DNA from: Candidatus Alcyoniella australis
GTDB taxonomy: Bacteria; Lernaellota; Lernaellaia; JAVCCG01; Alcyoniellaceae
Direction of reading: 5' to 3'
Length of the DNA stretch: 63,303 nucleotides
NCBI GenBank assembly: GCA_030765605.1
Contig: JAVCCG010000035.1
Span: forward strand, 1 to 63,303
Under the pieces are notes generated by a model, which saw only the letters and a list, made by a program, of their open reading frames with translations, searched no databases and had not been told where the DNA came from. Of this stretch, positions 25,203-36,259 are shown one piece after another. The translations under genes and the position numbers were made by a program. Every line of letters begins with the position of its first letter. The stretch's first letter is position 1.

Positions 25203-26597
25203 CTAAATGCCGCAGCTCGAAGAATCGTCCGAGCTGTCTGAACTACGCGTGGAGCCCTCGTCGAGCCCCACACAACTTGCTATCTCGGTGCAGGTGTCCG
25301 CGCCCAGGATGCAATCCACCACGGTCTGCTTGAAGTTTTCGCAGGTGTCCAGGCACTCGCCCATGGTCGCGAAGCCGATGTCGCTTCCCAGACTACAGGT
25401 GCTGATCCGGTCGCAGACGATCCGGCAGTCATCAGCACGATCGTCGCTGGTATCGTCGTCATCGTCGTCTATGACGTCGTCGTCGTCGTCATCGTCAGGG
25501 CCGCTGTAGAGGCCGTAGATCTGCTGTACGCCGTCGCGGTCGCCGCAGGCCAGGTCGTGGTCGCACTCGCCGGGCCAGCCGTAGCCGTACATTACATGGT
25601 CGTCGTAGGAGTCGTCGTAGATGTCGCCCAACAGCAGAAAGTGGCCGAACTCGTGCAGAGCGATGGTGCGCACGTCGTACTTGCCCGCGGCGCAGCCGGT
25701 GGACCATGAATATTGCAGATTGATGCCCATGTCGCACTCGGCGATGATGCCGGTCTGCGGGTTGTACCATGCCATAACCATTGCCAGAGTGCCGCTCTTA
25801 AGATCGAGGTAGCCGAAAAACACCTCGTTCGTGTTGTTTGACGTGTAGTCGTTGACCGTGGTCGTACCGTTATCGCTTATTTCCCAGGCCGCGCCGGAGT
25901 GGAAAAGCGACCAAGTCGGAGAGGCGCTGTTGATCTGGCCGCCCTCTCCGGAGATGTTGGGATTGTTTTCGTTGTATCGATAGTCCTGGCGCGTGGGGTT
26001 TGACAGCGACCAGTGGTAGCCCTCGTACTCGTAATGGCAGCCCTTGGAGGGCGGATCAGCGTTGTCGCAGCCCGGCGGAGGATTGTAGAACGTAGGTTGG
26101 GGCAGGTAGTTCAACGGATTGCCGGCCAGCGCGTCGTCTACGGCCGAGGTCAGCAGATCGATCGAAACGCCGTACTCGCGCACCTGGCCGTCGGTAACGC
26201 TGAGCTTGCCCTGGATACGTCCGACCAACGGGAAATCGCGGTGATCGCGCAAAAAGACCACGACCTGCTCGCCGACATGGAACCGCGGGCTGTCTTCGAC
26301 CCACAGACCGAGCTGGTCCAGTTCTCCACCAAGCACTTCAAAGGAAACAGTGTCGGCCGGCTCTCCAGCCAGGGTTTCGATGGTCTGTAGTTCGACCGAG
26401 GTTCTGATCAGATCGCCATCAGGGTAGCTGTGCACCCCGCTGACAACGCCGTGCACCACGTCTTGGGACTGGAGCACGATATCGGATAAGCTCTGTTTAA
26501 CGATCATCGCCCGGGCGTCGAGCGCAACGGCAAATATCAGCAGCAGGCTGACCAAGACGGCGATGCTTAGGTGAAAAACGTGGCCACTTTTACTCAT
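25203..26597 (-). CDS. Secreted zinc metallopeptidase, Asp-rich linker and terminal CGI
   Basis: A 464-residue exported protein. Parts in order: Sec signal peptide 1-31 (ending ALDARA); an N-terminal domain with VHGVVSGVHSYPDG; a metzincin/matrixin-like catalytic domain with HEFGHFLLLGD (His315, Glu316, His319, and Gly-Asp in place of the third metzincin His position); an aspartate tract (about 367-385); then a Cys-rich region of five or six Cys (CRIVCDRISTCSLG, CLDTC, CILGADTC) and a Ser/Asp tail ending SSSCGI. The third zinc ligand may be the Asp of LGD, as in some metzincin relatives. Strong GAGGAAA site before the ATG. The terminal CG-X after an acidic stretch recurs in two other exported proteins here. 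Substrate unknown. Confidence 0.82.
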   Translation of the reverse strand: MSKSGHVFHLSIAVLVSLLLIFAVALDARAMIVKQSLSDIVLQSQDVVHGVVSGVHSYPDGDLIRTSVELQTIETLAGEPADTVSFEVLGGELDQLGLWVEDSPRFHVGEQVVVFLRDHRDFPLVGRIQGKLSVTDGQVREYGVSIDLLTSAVDDALAGNPLNYLPQPTFYNPPPGCDNADPPSKGCHYEYEGYHWSLSNPTRQDYRYNENNPNISGEGGQINSASPTWSLFHSGAAWEISDNGTTTVNDYTSNNTNEVFFGYLDLKSGTLAMVMAWYNPQTGIIAECDMGINLQYSWSTGCAAGKYDVRTIALHEFGHFLLLGDIYDDSYDDHVMYGYGWPGECDHDLACGDRDGVQQIYGLYSGPDDDDDDDVIDDDDDDTSDDRADDCRIVCDRISTCSLGSDIGFATMGECLDTCENFKQTVVDCILGADTCTEIASCVGLDEGSTRSSDSSDDSSSCGI

Positions 26598-26796
26598 CTG
26601 TTTGTTTCCTCGCGTTGTTGCCCCTTTAAGTATCAGCGCCTCTTACAAGTTTAACACAGCTTACGTATTTCGCGGTCCGGTTGATTACTCGTACTGATTT
26701 TAGGCAAAATGTTTCAACCTTGCTTCGGCGCTTGATTCAGAGGTATCTTGTCCGGCGCAAATTCAACCAACTACTAGTTAGGGCTGAGATACTCCA

Positions 26797-27935
26797 ATGA
26801 AAACCAGACTACTTTACACTCCCGGACCAGTTCCGATCCATGAGCAGACCCTGCTGGCCATGGCTCAACCGATCATCCACCACCGCGCGCCCGAGTACGC
26901 CCAGTTGCTCGAAAAAGTACGCGGTCAGCTTAAAACGCTGTTCGGCACACAGCAGGAGGTGCTGATCCTCGCGTCCTCGGGCACCGGCGCCATGGAGGCC
27001 GCGGTGAGCAACCTGCTGTGCCCCGGCGACCACGCATTGGTGATTCTCGGCGGCAAGTTCGGCGAGCGCTGGACCCAGATTTGCGAGGCCTACGGCGTCG
27101 AGACGACCAACATCGACGTCCAATGGGGCAGTGCGGTCGATCCCGAGCAGGTCAGACTGGCCCTGGAGGCCGACCCGCAGATCAAGGCCGTCTATTGCCA
27201 GGCGAGCGAGACCAGTACGGGCACGCGCCATCCGGTGGAGCAGCTTGCCCAGCTGACGGCCCAGCGTGAGGATACCGTGCTGGTGGTCGATGCGATCACC
27301 GGTTTGGGAGTGTTCCCGCTGCCGATGGACGAGCTGGGAATCGACGTACTGATCACCGGCAGCCAGAAGGCCCTGTCCCTTCCACCGGGACTGGCGATGA
27401 TTGCTCTATCGGAAAAGGCATGGAAACTCAGCGAGTCTTCCACCCTGCCCCGCTTCTACTTCAACCTGGCCAAGGAACATAAGGCGATCTCCAAGAACAG
27501 CTCGGCCTACACTCCGGCGGTGAGCCTGGTGGTCGGACTATCCTCGGTGCTCGACCGTTTCCTCGAACCGGGGCTAGATGAACTTTACGGCCGTACCGCG
27601 TTGTTCGCCCGCGCGTTGCGCGAGGCGGCCTTGGCTCTGGGGCTGAAGCTGTATTCCAGCTCGCCAAGCGATGCGGTGACCGCGATTTACTCGCCCGAGA
27701 CAATCGATGCGGGCAAGATCGTCGCCGGACTGCGCGAGGGCTATTGCATTACCGTGGCCGGCGGACAGGACCAGGCCAAGGGCAAGATATTCCGCGTGGG
27801 CATGATGGGCAACGTGCGCGAGCGCGACGTAGTCGGACTAGTGGCCGCTCTTGAAAACGTCCTCGCCGATTTGGACTACGAGTTCGAACGCGGCGCCGGA
27901 CTGCGCCGGGCATCGGAAATTCTCGGAGAGCGTAA

Positions 27936-27939
<4 letters not shown>
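26797..27939 (+). CDS. Class V aminotransferase (serine/alanine-glyoxylate type), likely phosphoserine aminotransferase role
   Basis: A 380-residue PLP enzyme of the class V alanine-glyoxylate/serine-pyruvate aminotransferase family. Seen: LYTPGPVPIHEQ at the N-terminus, SSGTGAMEAAVSNL for cofactor phosphate binding, VVDAITGLGVFPL with the Asp that contacts the pyridine nitrogen, and TGSQKALSLPPGLA with the Schiff-base lysine. It overlaps serA by 4 bases (ATGA), so the pair is coupled. Classical SerC is not in the window. In several lineages this family member beside serA is thought to supply the phosphoserine aminotransferase step; that assignment here is inference from context. Serine-glyoxylate transamination is the alternative. 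Confidence 0.85.
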
Positions 27940-30819
<2,880 letters not shown>

Positions 30820-30838
30820 ACCCGGGTAGCATTACGGC

Positions 30839-30867
30839 TTGACAAAGCTTGGCGTGATATCTAGTTT
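30839..30867 (+). promoter_or_regulatory. sigma70-type promoter for the tRNA pair
   Basis: TTGACA at 30839-30844 and TAGTTT at 30862-30867 with 17 bases between. Predicted transcription start lies about 9 bases before tRNA-Lys. Confidence 0.6.
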
Positions 30868-30882
30868 TAGCGCCCAAAGTTT

Positions 30883-30955
30883 GGGCCGTTAGCTCAGTTG
30901 GTAGAGCAGCGGACTTTTAATCCGCAGGTCGCAGGTTCGATCCCTGCACGGCTCA
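30883..30955 (+). tRNA. tRNA-Lys (anticodon TTT)
   Basis: A 73-base cloverleaf: acceptor GGGCCGT paired with ACGGCTC (one G-T), D arm AGCTCAGTTGGTAGAGC, anticodon stem GCGGA/TCCGC around loop CTTTTAA with anticodon TTT, and T arm GCAGGTTCGATCCCTGC. CCA is not encoded. Confidence 0.97.
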
Positions 30956-30963
30956 TCAAGGAT

Positions 30964-31038
<75 letters not shown>

Positions 31039-31125
31039 CCACCACAACCCCGCGACCCGTACGTGCGGCTCAATCGACGCTTAGCTGCTCATCAAAATCC
31101 TGTAAATCGATGGGGGGAACTGCCA

Positions 31126-32364
31126 ATGAATTCACATCGTCTCCACGCGTTGCCTATCTTGCTGTTGCTTCTGCTCTCGCTGTTGATCGTCGCGTCCTGC
31201 TCCACGGATTCCGATGACGACGACGATGATTCCGTTAACGATGACGACGACGATGATGACGATGATATCGGCGACGACGACGCTGACGACGATGACGATG
31301 ATGACGACGATCCGCCCCCCGATCCGCTGGATTGCCCGGCCGTGTTGGTGCGGCAGCCCTACCTGCAATTGGGAACAACCACCGGCATGAGCGTGCTGTG
31401 GCGATCCGATGAGACGGGCGATTCGTTGGTCGAATACGGCACGACCGCGGATTTGGGCAAGTTCGTCTACGACGAAAACTGGGTTACGAAACACGAGCTG
31501 GCAATCACCGGGCTTGAGCCGAACACCACCTATTACTACAGGGCGCGCACGTGTCTTGATCAGACCAGCGTGGACTCGTTCCGCACAGCGCCTACCAGCG
31601 CCGATCCGCTCAACTTCGTGGCTTTCGGCGACAACCAGAGTGGCTATGAGACCTTCACCGAAATCGCCTCGCTGATGGAAATGGAAGATCCGTACATGGC
31701 GATCTCTGTGGGCGACATCGTGGACGACGGCTGGGTCGAGGAAGACTACGATCAGCAGGTCTTCACCCCCGCGCAGTCGCTGTGGCGCTCCACGCCGTTT
31801 TTCGTTTCGATCGGCAACCACGAGGGCGGATCGCCGCTGTTTCAGGATAATTTCCGCTTTCCCGGTGACGGCAAGCTTTACTACTCATTTACCTACGGCA
31901 ACGTGTTTTTCCTGTGTCTTGAGCAGGACACCTGGCACTTCACCTTTCCCGGCACGCAGCAGTATGAGTTCATGGTCGCGGCGCTTTCCTCCGAAGAAGC
32001 GCAGAACGCGGAGTTTCGCGTGGTCTTCTTCCACACCCCGCCCTGGTGCGAAGGCTGGGAGGGCTATGAGGGCGAGAAATTAATTCGCCTGTTCATCGTG
32101 CCGCAGATGGAAAATTACAACGTCGATGTTTATTTCAACGGCCATACGCACGATTACGAGCGCGGCCTGCGCAACGGCGTTGCCAGCTATATCATCGGCG
32201 GCGCCGGCGGCGGTCTGGATAGCTGGGCGCGCGATGTAGAGCACATCAGCGTGTACGAAGCGACGCACCATTTTATGAGCGTACACGTCGCGGACCAGAC
32301 CATGACCTTAGACGCGATCAATCTCGACGGCGAGGTGTTCGACACCTATCAGATCATCCACTGA
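31126..32364 (+). CDS. Surface lipoprotein metallophosphatase with poly-Asp tether
   Basis: From the ATG at 31126 (GGGGGGAA upstream) the product is 412 residues. It has a lipoprotein signal with lipobox VASC, then a 35-residue tract that is almost all Asp, then a purple-acid-phosphatase-like fibronectin-type domain (QPYLQLGTTTGMSVLWRSDE, ITGLEPNTTYYYRA) and a calcineurin-like metallophosphatase domain. Metal-site motifs: AFGDNQS, SVGDIVDDGW, SIGNHEGG, FFHTPPW and FNGHTHDYERG. It is expected to be a lipid-anchored phosphoesterase displayed on the cell surface, with the acidic tract as spacer. The in-frame upstream ATG at 31030 falls within the tRNA-Glu gene and is rejected. Substrate unknown. 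Confidence 0.88.
   Translation: MNSHRLHALPILLLLLLSLLIVASCSTDSDDDDDDSVNDDDDDDDDDIGDDDADDDDDDDDDPPPDPLDCPAVLVRQPYLQLGTTTGMSVLWRSDETGDSLVEYGTTADLGKFVYDENWVTKHELAITGLEPNTTYYYRARTCLDQTSVDSFRTAPTSADPLNFVAFGDNQSGYETFTEIASLMEMEDPYMAISVGDIVDDGWVEEDYDQQVFTPAQSLWRSTPFFVSIGNHEGGSPLFQDNFRFPGDGKLYYSFTYGNVFFLCLEQDTWHFTFPGTQQYEFMVAALSSEEAQNAEFRVVFFHTPPWCEGWEGYEGEKLIRLFIVPQMENYNVDVYFNGHTHDYERGLRNGVASYIIGGAGGGLDSWARDVEHISVYEATHHFMSVHVADQTMTLDAINLDGEVFDTYQIIH
31213..31311 (+). repeat. GAY trinucleotide tract encoding poly-Asp
   Basis: Near-continuous GAT/GAC codons interrupted by a few Ser, Val, Asn, Ile, Gly and Ala codons. Mixed GAT and GAC use limits simple slippage, but in-frame length changes remain plausible. 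Confidence 0.85.
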
Positions 32365-32376
32365 CCTGGATTAATC

Positions 32377-33033
32377 ATGAGGCTTCCACTGCGAAGCACA
32401 ATCCGTCCGCAACTACTGCGTCATCCGCGACGATCCGTGCTCGACACGCTACAGCGGGTACGCCCGCTCCTCGCACCTGCGCTAATTGCCTGCCTGCTGC
32501 TGGTCGGTACGCTGTGCTTACCGGCTCGCGCCGATTCCCCGGAACCGGATTGTTCAAGTGCTCAGCCGCTACAGACCGTATCGATCAGCGTCGAGATCAA
32601 CGCCGATCCCGCGATGGTCTACCCTTATTTGGTGGATGAGGACAAGATCGTGCGCTGGAACGGCATCGACAGCATGGTCCACGTCAGCTTTCCCAACAGC
32701 GGCTGCCCCGTGTTGGGCAAGCGGATGTTGATCACCATCGACTTTATCTCCAACCCCTCAATGCTGATGGAGTTCGTGGAGGTCGATCCGGGTCGCCTGG
32801 TTAAGATCGCCTTTATCGACGGAATGCTCGGCGGCTGGTTCGTCTACCGTCTGGAGCCCCTGGCAAACGGCGGCACGCGCCTGATCAACGAGATGTCGAT
32901 CCAGCCCAACGGCAGGGTTTTCGGGGTGCTGTGGCAAATCTACGGCAAGACCATGTACCACAACAAAATGCGATGCTACTGGGCCAAGCTCAAACAGGTG
33001 GTGGAGCAGGACCTGGAGCAAATACAAAAGTAG
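32377..33033 (+). CDS. Exported SRPBCC/START-like ligand-binding protein
   Basis: A 218-residue protein with a long basic N-terminus, a hydrophobic signal segment (about 33-51, LIACLLLVGTLCLPARA) and one SRPBCC-type domain of about 150 residues. Visible fold signatures are VSISVEINADPAMVYPYLVD (first strand and helix), VRWNGIDS, a central GCPVLGKRMLITIDFI hairpin, FVYRLEPLANGGTRLINEM and a long C-terminal helix ending VEQDLEQIQK. Such domains enclose a hydrophobic ligand. It starts 12 bases after the metallophosphatase and may be cotranscribed. Ligand unknown. No aspartate tract and no terminal CG-X. Confidence 0.72.
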   Translation: MRLPLRSTIRPQLLRHPRRSVLDTLQRVRPLLAPALIACLLLVGTLCLPARADSPEPDCSSAQPLQTVSISVEINADPAMVYPYLVDEDKIVRWNGIDSMVHVSFPNSGCPVLGKRMLITIDFISNPSMLMEFVEVDPGRLVKIAFIDGMLGGWFVYRLEPLANGGTRLINEMSIQPNGRVFGVLWQIYGKTMYHNKMRCYWAKLKQVVEQDLEQIQK

Positions 33034-33037
33034 TTGC

Positions 33038-33472
33038 TTATTTTCCTGCCGTCTCGTAACCGATGGTGGAGAAGTAGATCGCCCGGTCGAAGAACAGCAC
33101 TACCCGATTGTTCAGTTCCAGGGCGCTGTGCAGATCGATCACAGTATCCAGCAGTCCGTCGCGCAGCACCTTGAGCCATAGGTGACGCTTGATCAAGACC
33201 ATCGCCTGGATTACCTCGGACAGGGCAAGGCCTTCCTTCCTGAATTGACGGCCGATGCTGGTGTAATGCTGTTCCACATCCTGTTTGGTAGTTTCCTTGC
33301 CGATCCATTTGCCCAGCTCGCTGTAGACTGAATACGTTCCCTCATACAGCTGCTGTTCGTCAAATTCAGCATAGGTCGGCGTCTGCTGATTTGACCGTAT
33401 TTCTTTGATCCAGCGTTTTGTTAGATCATCGGCGTTCTTTTCGATGAGCTCGACCAGCCTGTGGTATAGCAT
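33038..33472 (-). CDS. RsbRD N-terminal-like sensor protein
   Basis: A 144-residue all-helical protein resembling the N-terminal domain of RsbRD-type stressosome co-antagonists (MLYHRLVELIEKNADDLTKRWIKEI, then YEGTYSVYSELGKWIG). No STAS domain follows, so it is a stand-alone sensor or globin-like domain. AGGGGG precedes the ATG. It is convergent with the SRPBCC gene (4 bases between stops) and divergent from the nitronate monooxygenase gene. Partner unknown. Confidence 0.7.
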   Translation of the reverse strand: MLYHRLVELIEKNADDLTKRWIKEIRSNQQTPTYAEFDEQQLYEGTYSVYSELGKWIGKETTKQDVEQHYTSIGRQFRKEGLALSEVIQAMVLIKRHLWLKVLRDGLLDTVIDLHSALELNNRVVLFFDRAIYFSTIGYETAGK

Positions 33473-33669
33473 CGCGTTCCCCCTCTTAAAATATTCAGCA
33501 GCTTAATCATATCATTGCCTCAACGCGGCGTTTAGTTTAATTGCATCATGCGACCGACGTTGGCGTGGAATTACAGCTGTGTCTGGGCAAGTGAATATCG
33601 GATCCGGATGCACTTCCCACCCACCGGGCATTTCAGTATACTGTGGCGCCGATTTCACAAGGAGCACCT

Positions 33670-34710
33670 ATGAAAACGCGGATAACAGAACTGTTTGGAA
33701 TCAAGTACCCGATCCTGCTCTCCGGAATGAGCTTTGTCAGCAAGCCCGAGCTGGTGGCCGCGGTCTCCAACGCTGGTGGATTGGGGATTTTGGCAACGGG
33801 TACCCTCAACGCAGATCAGACCAGAGAATACATCAAGAAGATCAGAAGCTTGACCGACAAGCCGTTTGGCGCCAACGCCACGCTGCTGTTCCCCGGCGCA
33901 TACGAGAACGCCAAGGTGATTCTCGAAGAGAAGGTGCCGGTGATCAACTTTGCCCTGGGCAAGGGCGACTGGATCGTCAAAGAAGCCGCGACCTACGGCG
34001 GCAAGGTCATTGCCACGGTGGTCAACTCACGCCACGCCAAGCGCGCCCAGGAATACGGGTGCGACGCGGTGATCGCCACGGGGCACGAGGCCGCGGCCCA
34101 TGGCGGCGACGTGACGACCATGCTGCTGGTTCCCAGGCTTTCACAATTGCTCGATATCCCTGTAATCGCCGCCGGCGGCATCGGCGATGGACGCGGACTG
34201 GCCGCGGCGCTTGCTTTGGGTGCCGAGGGTGTCGCCATGGGCACGCGCTTTGCCAGCACCGCTGAAAGCCCGGTCCACGATTCGACCAAGCAGATGACGA
34301 TCAAGAAAGACGTTACCGAGACTTTCTACACCAACCGCTTCGATGGCGTTCCGGCACGAGTAATGGATACGCCCGGCGCGCGCAAAGCCATGCGCCGTCG
34401 CGTAGGACTGTGGAGCGCTTTCCTCAACTCCTTTGCCATTGCCAAGGAGATGCAGGTCCCGTACTACAAGCTGTTCCTCCAGACAATGAAGGCCGGCCTG
34501 AAAACCACGATGCAGCTGGCATACCTGGCCAAAGGCTTCCGCGGCTTCCGGCTCTCAACGGTCGAAGGCGATTTGGACGAGGGCGTCTATCCCATTGGAC
34601 AGGTCATGGGCCTGGTGCAGGACGTACCCACGACAGCCGAGCTGATAGAACGTATCGTGGCCGAGGCCAAGCAGGCCAACTCCGCTTTGGCGAAGAAACT
34701 CGCCGACTGA
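33670..34710 (+). CDS. Nitronate monooxygenase/2-nitropropane dioxygenase-type flavoprotein
   Basis: A 346-residue FMN TIM-barrel protein. It starts at the ATG at 33670 with AAGGAG upstream, not at the longer frame. Signatures: YPILLSGMSFVSKPELVAAVSNAGGLG at the N-terminus, NATLLFP, GCDAVIATGHEAAAHGG with the His of the family motif, PVIAAGGIGDGRGLAAALALGAEGV and MGTRFA for FMN phosphate binding. Members oxidise alkyl nitronates; some are enoyl reductase-like. A strong terminator follows. A TATACT hexamer about 25 bases upstream of the ATG may be its -10 element, though the -35 is poor. Confidence 0.88.
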   Translation: MKTRITELFGIKYPILLSGMSFVSKPELVAAVSNAGGLGILATGTLNADQTREYIKKIRSLTDKPFGANATLLFPGAYENAKVILEEKVPVINFALGKGDWIVKEAATYGGKVIATVVNSRHAKRAQEYGCDAVIATGHEAAAHGGDVTTMLLVPRLSQLLDIPVIAAGGIGDGRGLAAALALGAEGVAMGTRFASTAESPVHDSTKQMTIKKDVTETFYTNRFDGVPARVMDTPGARKAMRRRVGLWSAFLNSFAIAKEMQVPYYKLFLQTMKAGLKTTMQLAYLAKGFRGFRLSTVEGDLDEGVYPIGQVMGLVQDVPTTAELIERIVAEAKQANSALAKKLAD

Positions 34711-34740
34711 TCGTTTTTGCAAATTAGATCGATTCCCTGA

Positions 34741-34764
34741 AGGGGCCGTTCGCGGCCCCTTTTT
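34741..34764 (+). terminator. Rho-independent terminator of the flavoprotein gene
   Basis: AGGGGCCG and CGGCCCCT form a perfect 8-bp stem closed by a TTCG tetraloop, followed by TTTT and an AT-rich stretch. Confidence 0.9.
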
Positions 34765-34780
34765 ATTCTTTTTCAATTTA

Positions 34781-34794
34781 GTGACCTTTGTCAC
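34781..34794. promoter_or_regulatory. CRP/FNR-like inverted repeat upstream of the PilZ gene
   Basis: AGTGACCTTTGTCACT has 6-base arms. Its core is GTGA-N6-TCAC, the CRP-family half-site spacing. It lies about 112 bases upstream of the PilZ start in the otherwise gene-free 34765-34905 interval. Binding protein not known. Confidence 0.4.
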
Positions 34795-34905
34795 TTCGCA
34801 ATCAGCGTCAAGATCGAATAATAGTTTTGAAATGTGGGCATCTTGCCCGCATCTCGGCGCAGCAGCAATGATCCAAAATCCTCCGCAAAAATTGGTGGGG
34901 GCCCT

Positions 34906-35277
34906 ATGTCCATGGATCAGCGCGAGCACCGTCGAGTATTCAAGGCATTGTTGGCGAAGATCAATTATTCCGGCGGGGAGTGCTTTGGCTATGTGCACAA
35001 CCTGAGCAAGACCGGTTTCGGCATCACCACCGACCACAACATCCCGATGGCCAGCGAAGTATTGATCGACGTCAAAATGCCCCCCAAGCGTATAATCCGC
35101 ACGGGCGGACGCGTAGTCTGGCAGCGCACGCTGCCCCCCGGTTCTCCCAACGGTTACATGGTCGGCGTCAAGTTGGTTCTTGCACCGCCGGAATATTCAG
35201 AATTCATCGAGGAGCTGATTAAAAAAGAGGACGAGCTGCTGTCGGTGGTCTCTGGAAATAAAAAGGGGCCGAACTAG
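34906..35277 (+). CDS. PilZ domain protein
   Basis: A 123-residue single-domain protein with the c-di-GMP-binding signatures of PilZ: DQREHRRVFK (RxxxR) at the N-terminus and NLSKTGFGITT (D/NxSxxG) about 30 residues later. Beta strands GRVVWQRT and YMVGVKLV follow, then a short acidic C-terminal helix. Asn replaces the more common Asp in the second motif. It likely binds cyclic di-GMP and transmits the signal to an unlinked partner. The start ATG follows GGTGGGGG; the longer frame from 34834 has no ribosome-binding site. Its 3' end contains the terminator of the convergent gene. Confidence 0.87.
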   Translation: MSMDQREHRRVFKALLAKINYSGGECFGYVHNLSKTGFGITTDHNIPMASEVLIDVKMPPKRIIRTGGRVVWQRTLPPGSPNGYMVGVKLVLAPPEYSEFIEELIKKEDELLSVVSGNKKGPN

Positions 35278-35281
35278 CCCC
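35258..35281 (-). terminator. Rho-independent terminator inside the PilZ 3' end
   Basis: Read on the minus strand, GGGGC and GCCCC flank a 7-base loop and are followed by CTTTTTATT. It ends the convergent lipoprotein gene at 35305 while its bases also encode the last residues and stop of the PilZ gene. Confidence 0.65.
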
Positions 35282-35304
35282 TGCCCAATTGGCGTAGGTG
35301 CGAG

Positions 35305-36132
35305 CTATTCACCGTAATAGACCAGAATATTGTCCACCCGGCCGGTTCCGGCCCGATATTGGTCGATGAAAATCCCCATGCTTCCCAGTTCGCCCGATCC
35401 GACTCCGGCGTTGACCCATCCCAGATCGCTGCACTGCCCGCTTTGGCCGTTGACCGTAACGCTGTGAGTTTGGCTGCCGATCCGCGCCTGGATCAGCACG
35501 TGCACCCAGCTGCCCGGATCGTGCGATCCACAGACCACCACCGACTCCTCGCCGTCGATCGTTACCACCTGTCCGGCGATGACGATCGCGTATACCTGGT
35601 TAAGCGAGCCCTCGCCGATCAGAACTACGCCCAGGTTGTCGCCTTGGTCGAGTACCGCGTCGAACTCCGCGCTGATCGTACCGCTGGTCAGCCCGCCCAC
35701 GGCCCAGGGCGAAACAGCAGTGATGTCCGATGGCACGTCGGCGTCAAGCTGCAGCGACTTGCCCCATCCGGTGCGCGAGTAGACGATCTTGGCCTGCGCC
35801 GTTCCACCGTTGTCGTAGACTTGCCAGGGCTCGCCGGGCGGCGATCCCGATTCGTGTCGCTCCCAATCCTCGGAAAAAATCAGCTCGCCGTAATCATCGT
35901 CATCGTCGTCGTCGTCATCTGATGAGTCGTCGTCCGCTGAATCGTCGTCATCTGGCGAATCGTCGTCGTCTGATGAATCGTTCTCGTTAGCAGCGTCGTC
36001 GTCCTCGTCGAACCAATTCACGGGTCCTTCGCCGTCGTTGAAGTTGCAGCCGGCAAACAACATAACAACGACAAGCAGCGCGCTCGTTGCAAGCAACCTC
36101 CGCCCAATGGCCGATGCGCGAATTATCGACAT
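35305..36132 (-). CDS. Lipoprotein with Asp/Ser tether and LamG-like beta domain
   Basis: A 275-residue lipoprotein with signal ending LFAGC. After the Cys come about 20 residues, then a 45-residue acidic tether of Asp, Ser, Ala and Glu. The remaining 200 residues look like a concanavalin/LamG-type jelly roll: SEDWERHESGSPPGEPWQVY, SGTISAEFDAVLD, SWVHVLIQARIGS, DNILVYYGE at the end. Domains of this form often bind carbohydrate, but no catalytic residues can be assigned. Convergent with the PilZ gene. Confidence 0.78.
   Translation of the reverse strand: MSIIRASAIGRRLLATSALLVVVMLFAGCNFNDGEGPVNWFDEDDDAANENDSSDDDDSPDDDDSADDDSSDDDDDDDDDYGELIFSEDWERHESGSPPGEPWQVYDNGGTAQAKIVYSRTGWGKSLQLDADVPSDITAVSPWAVGGLTSGTISAEFDAVLDQGDNLGVVLIGEGSLNQVYAIVIAGQVVTIDGEESVVVCGSHDPGSWVHVLIQARIGSQTHSVTVNGQSGQCSDLGWVNAGVGSGELGSMGIFIDQYRAGTGRVDNILVYYGE
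35893..36009 (-). repeat. GAY/TCN-rich tract encoding an Asp/Ser tether
   Basis: Minus-strand GAC/GAT codons in blocks of three to nine, separated by Ser-Ser, Ser-Pro or Ser-Ala pairs, giving an imperfect 4-6 codon periodicity (SSDDDD, SPDDDD, SADDD). Confidence 0.8.
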
Positions 36133-36187
36133 GCGATTATTTTACCACCATCCGCCCAATCGAGTATTTTGATCCGCCGGACGAGCA

Positions 36188-36216
36188 TTGTTTTAGGACC
36201 GTTCGGCAGCTATATT
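36188..36216 (+). promoter_or_regulatory. sigma70-type promoter for the carboxypeptidase gene
   Basis: TTGTTT at 36188-36193 and TATATT at 36211-36216 with a 17-base spacer, 43 bases before the ATG at 36260. Confidence 0.55.
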
Positions 36217-36259
36217 CTTTGGCGTAGATCCGCCTGCCCAGAACCACGAGGACGTAAAT

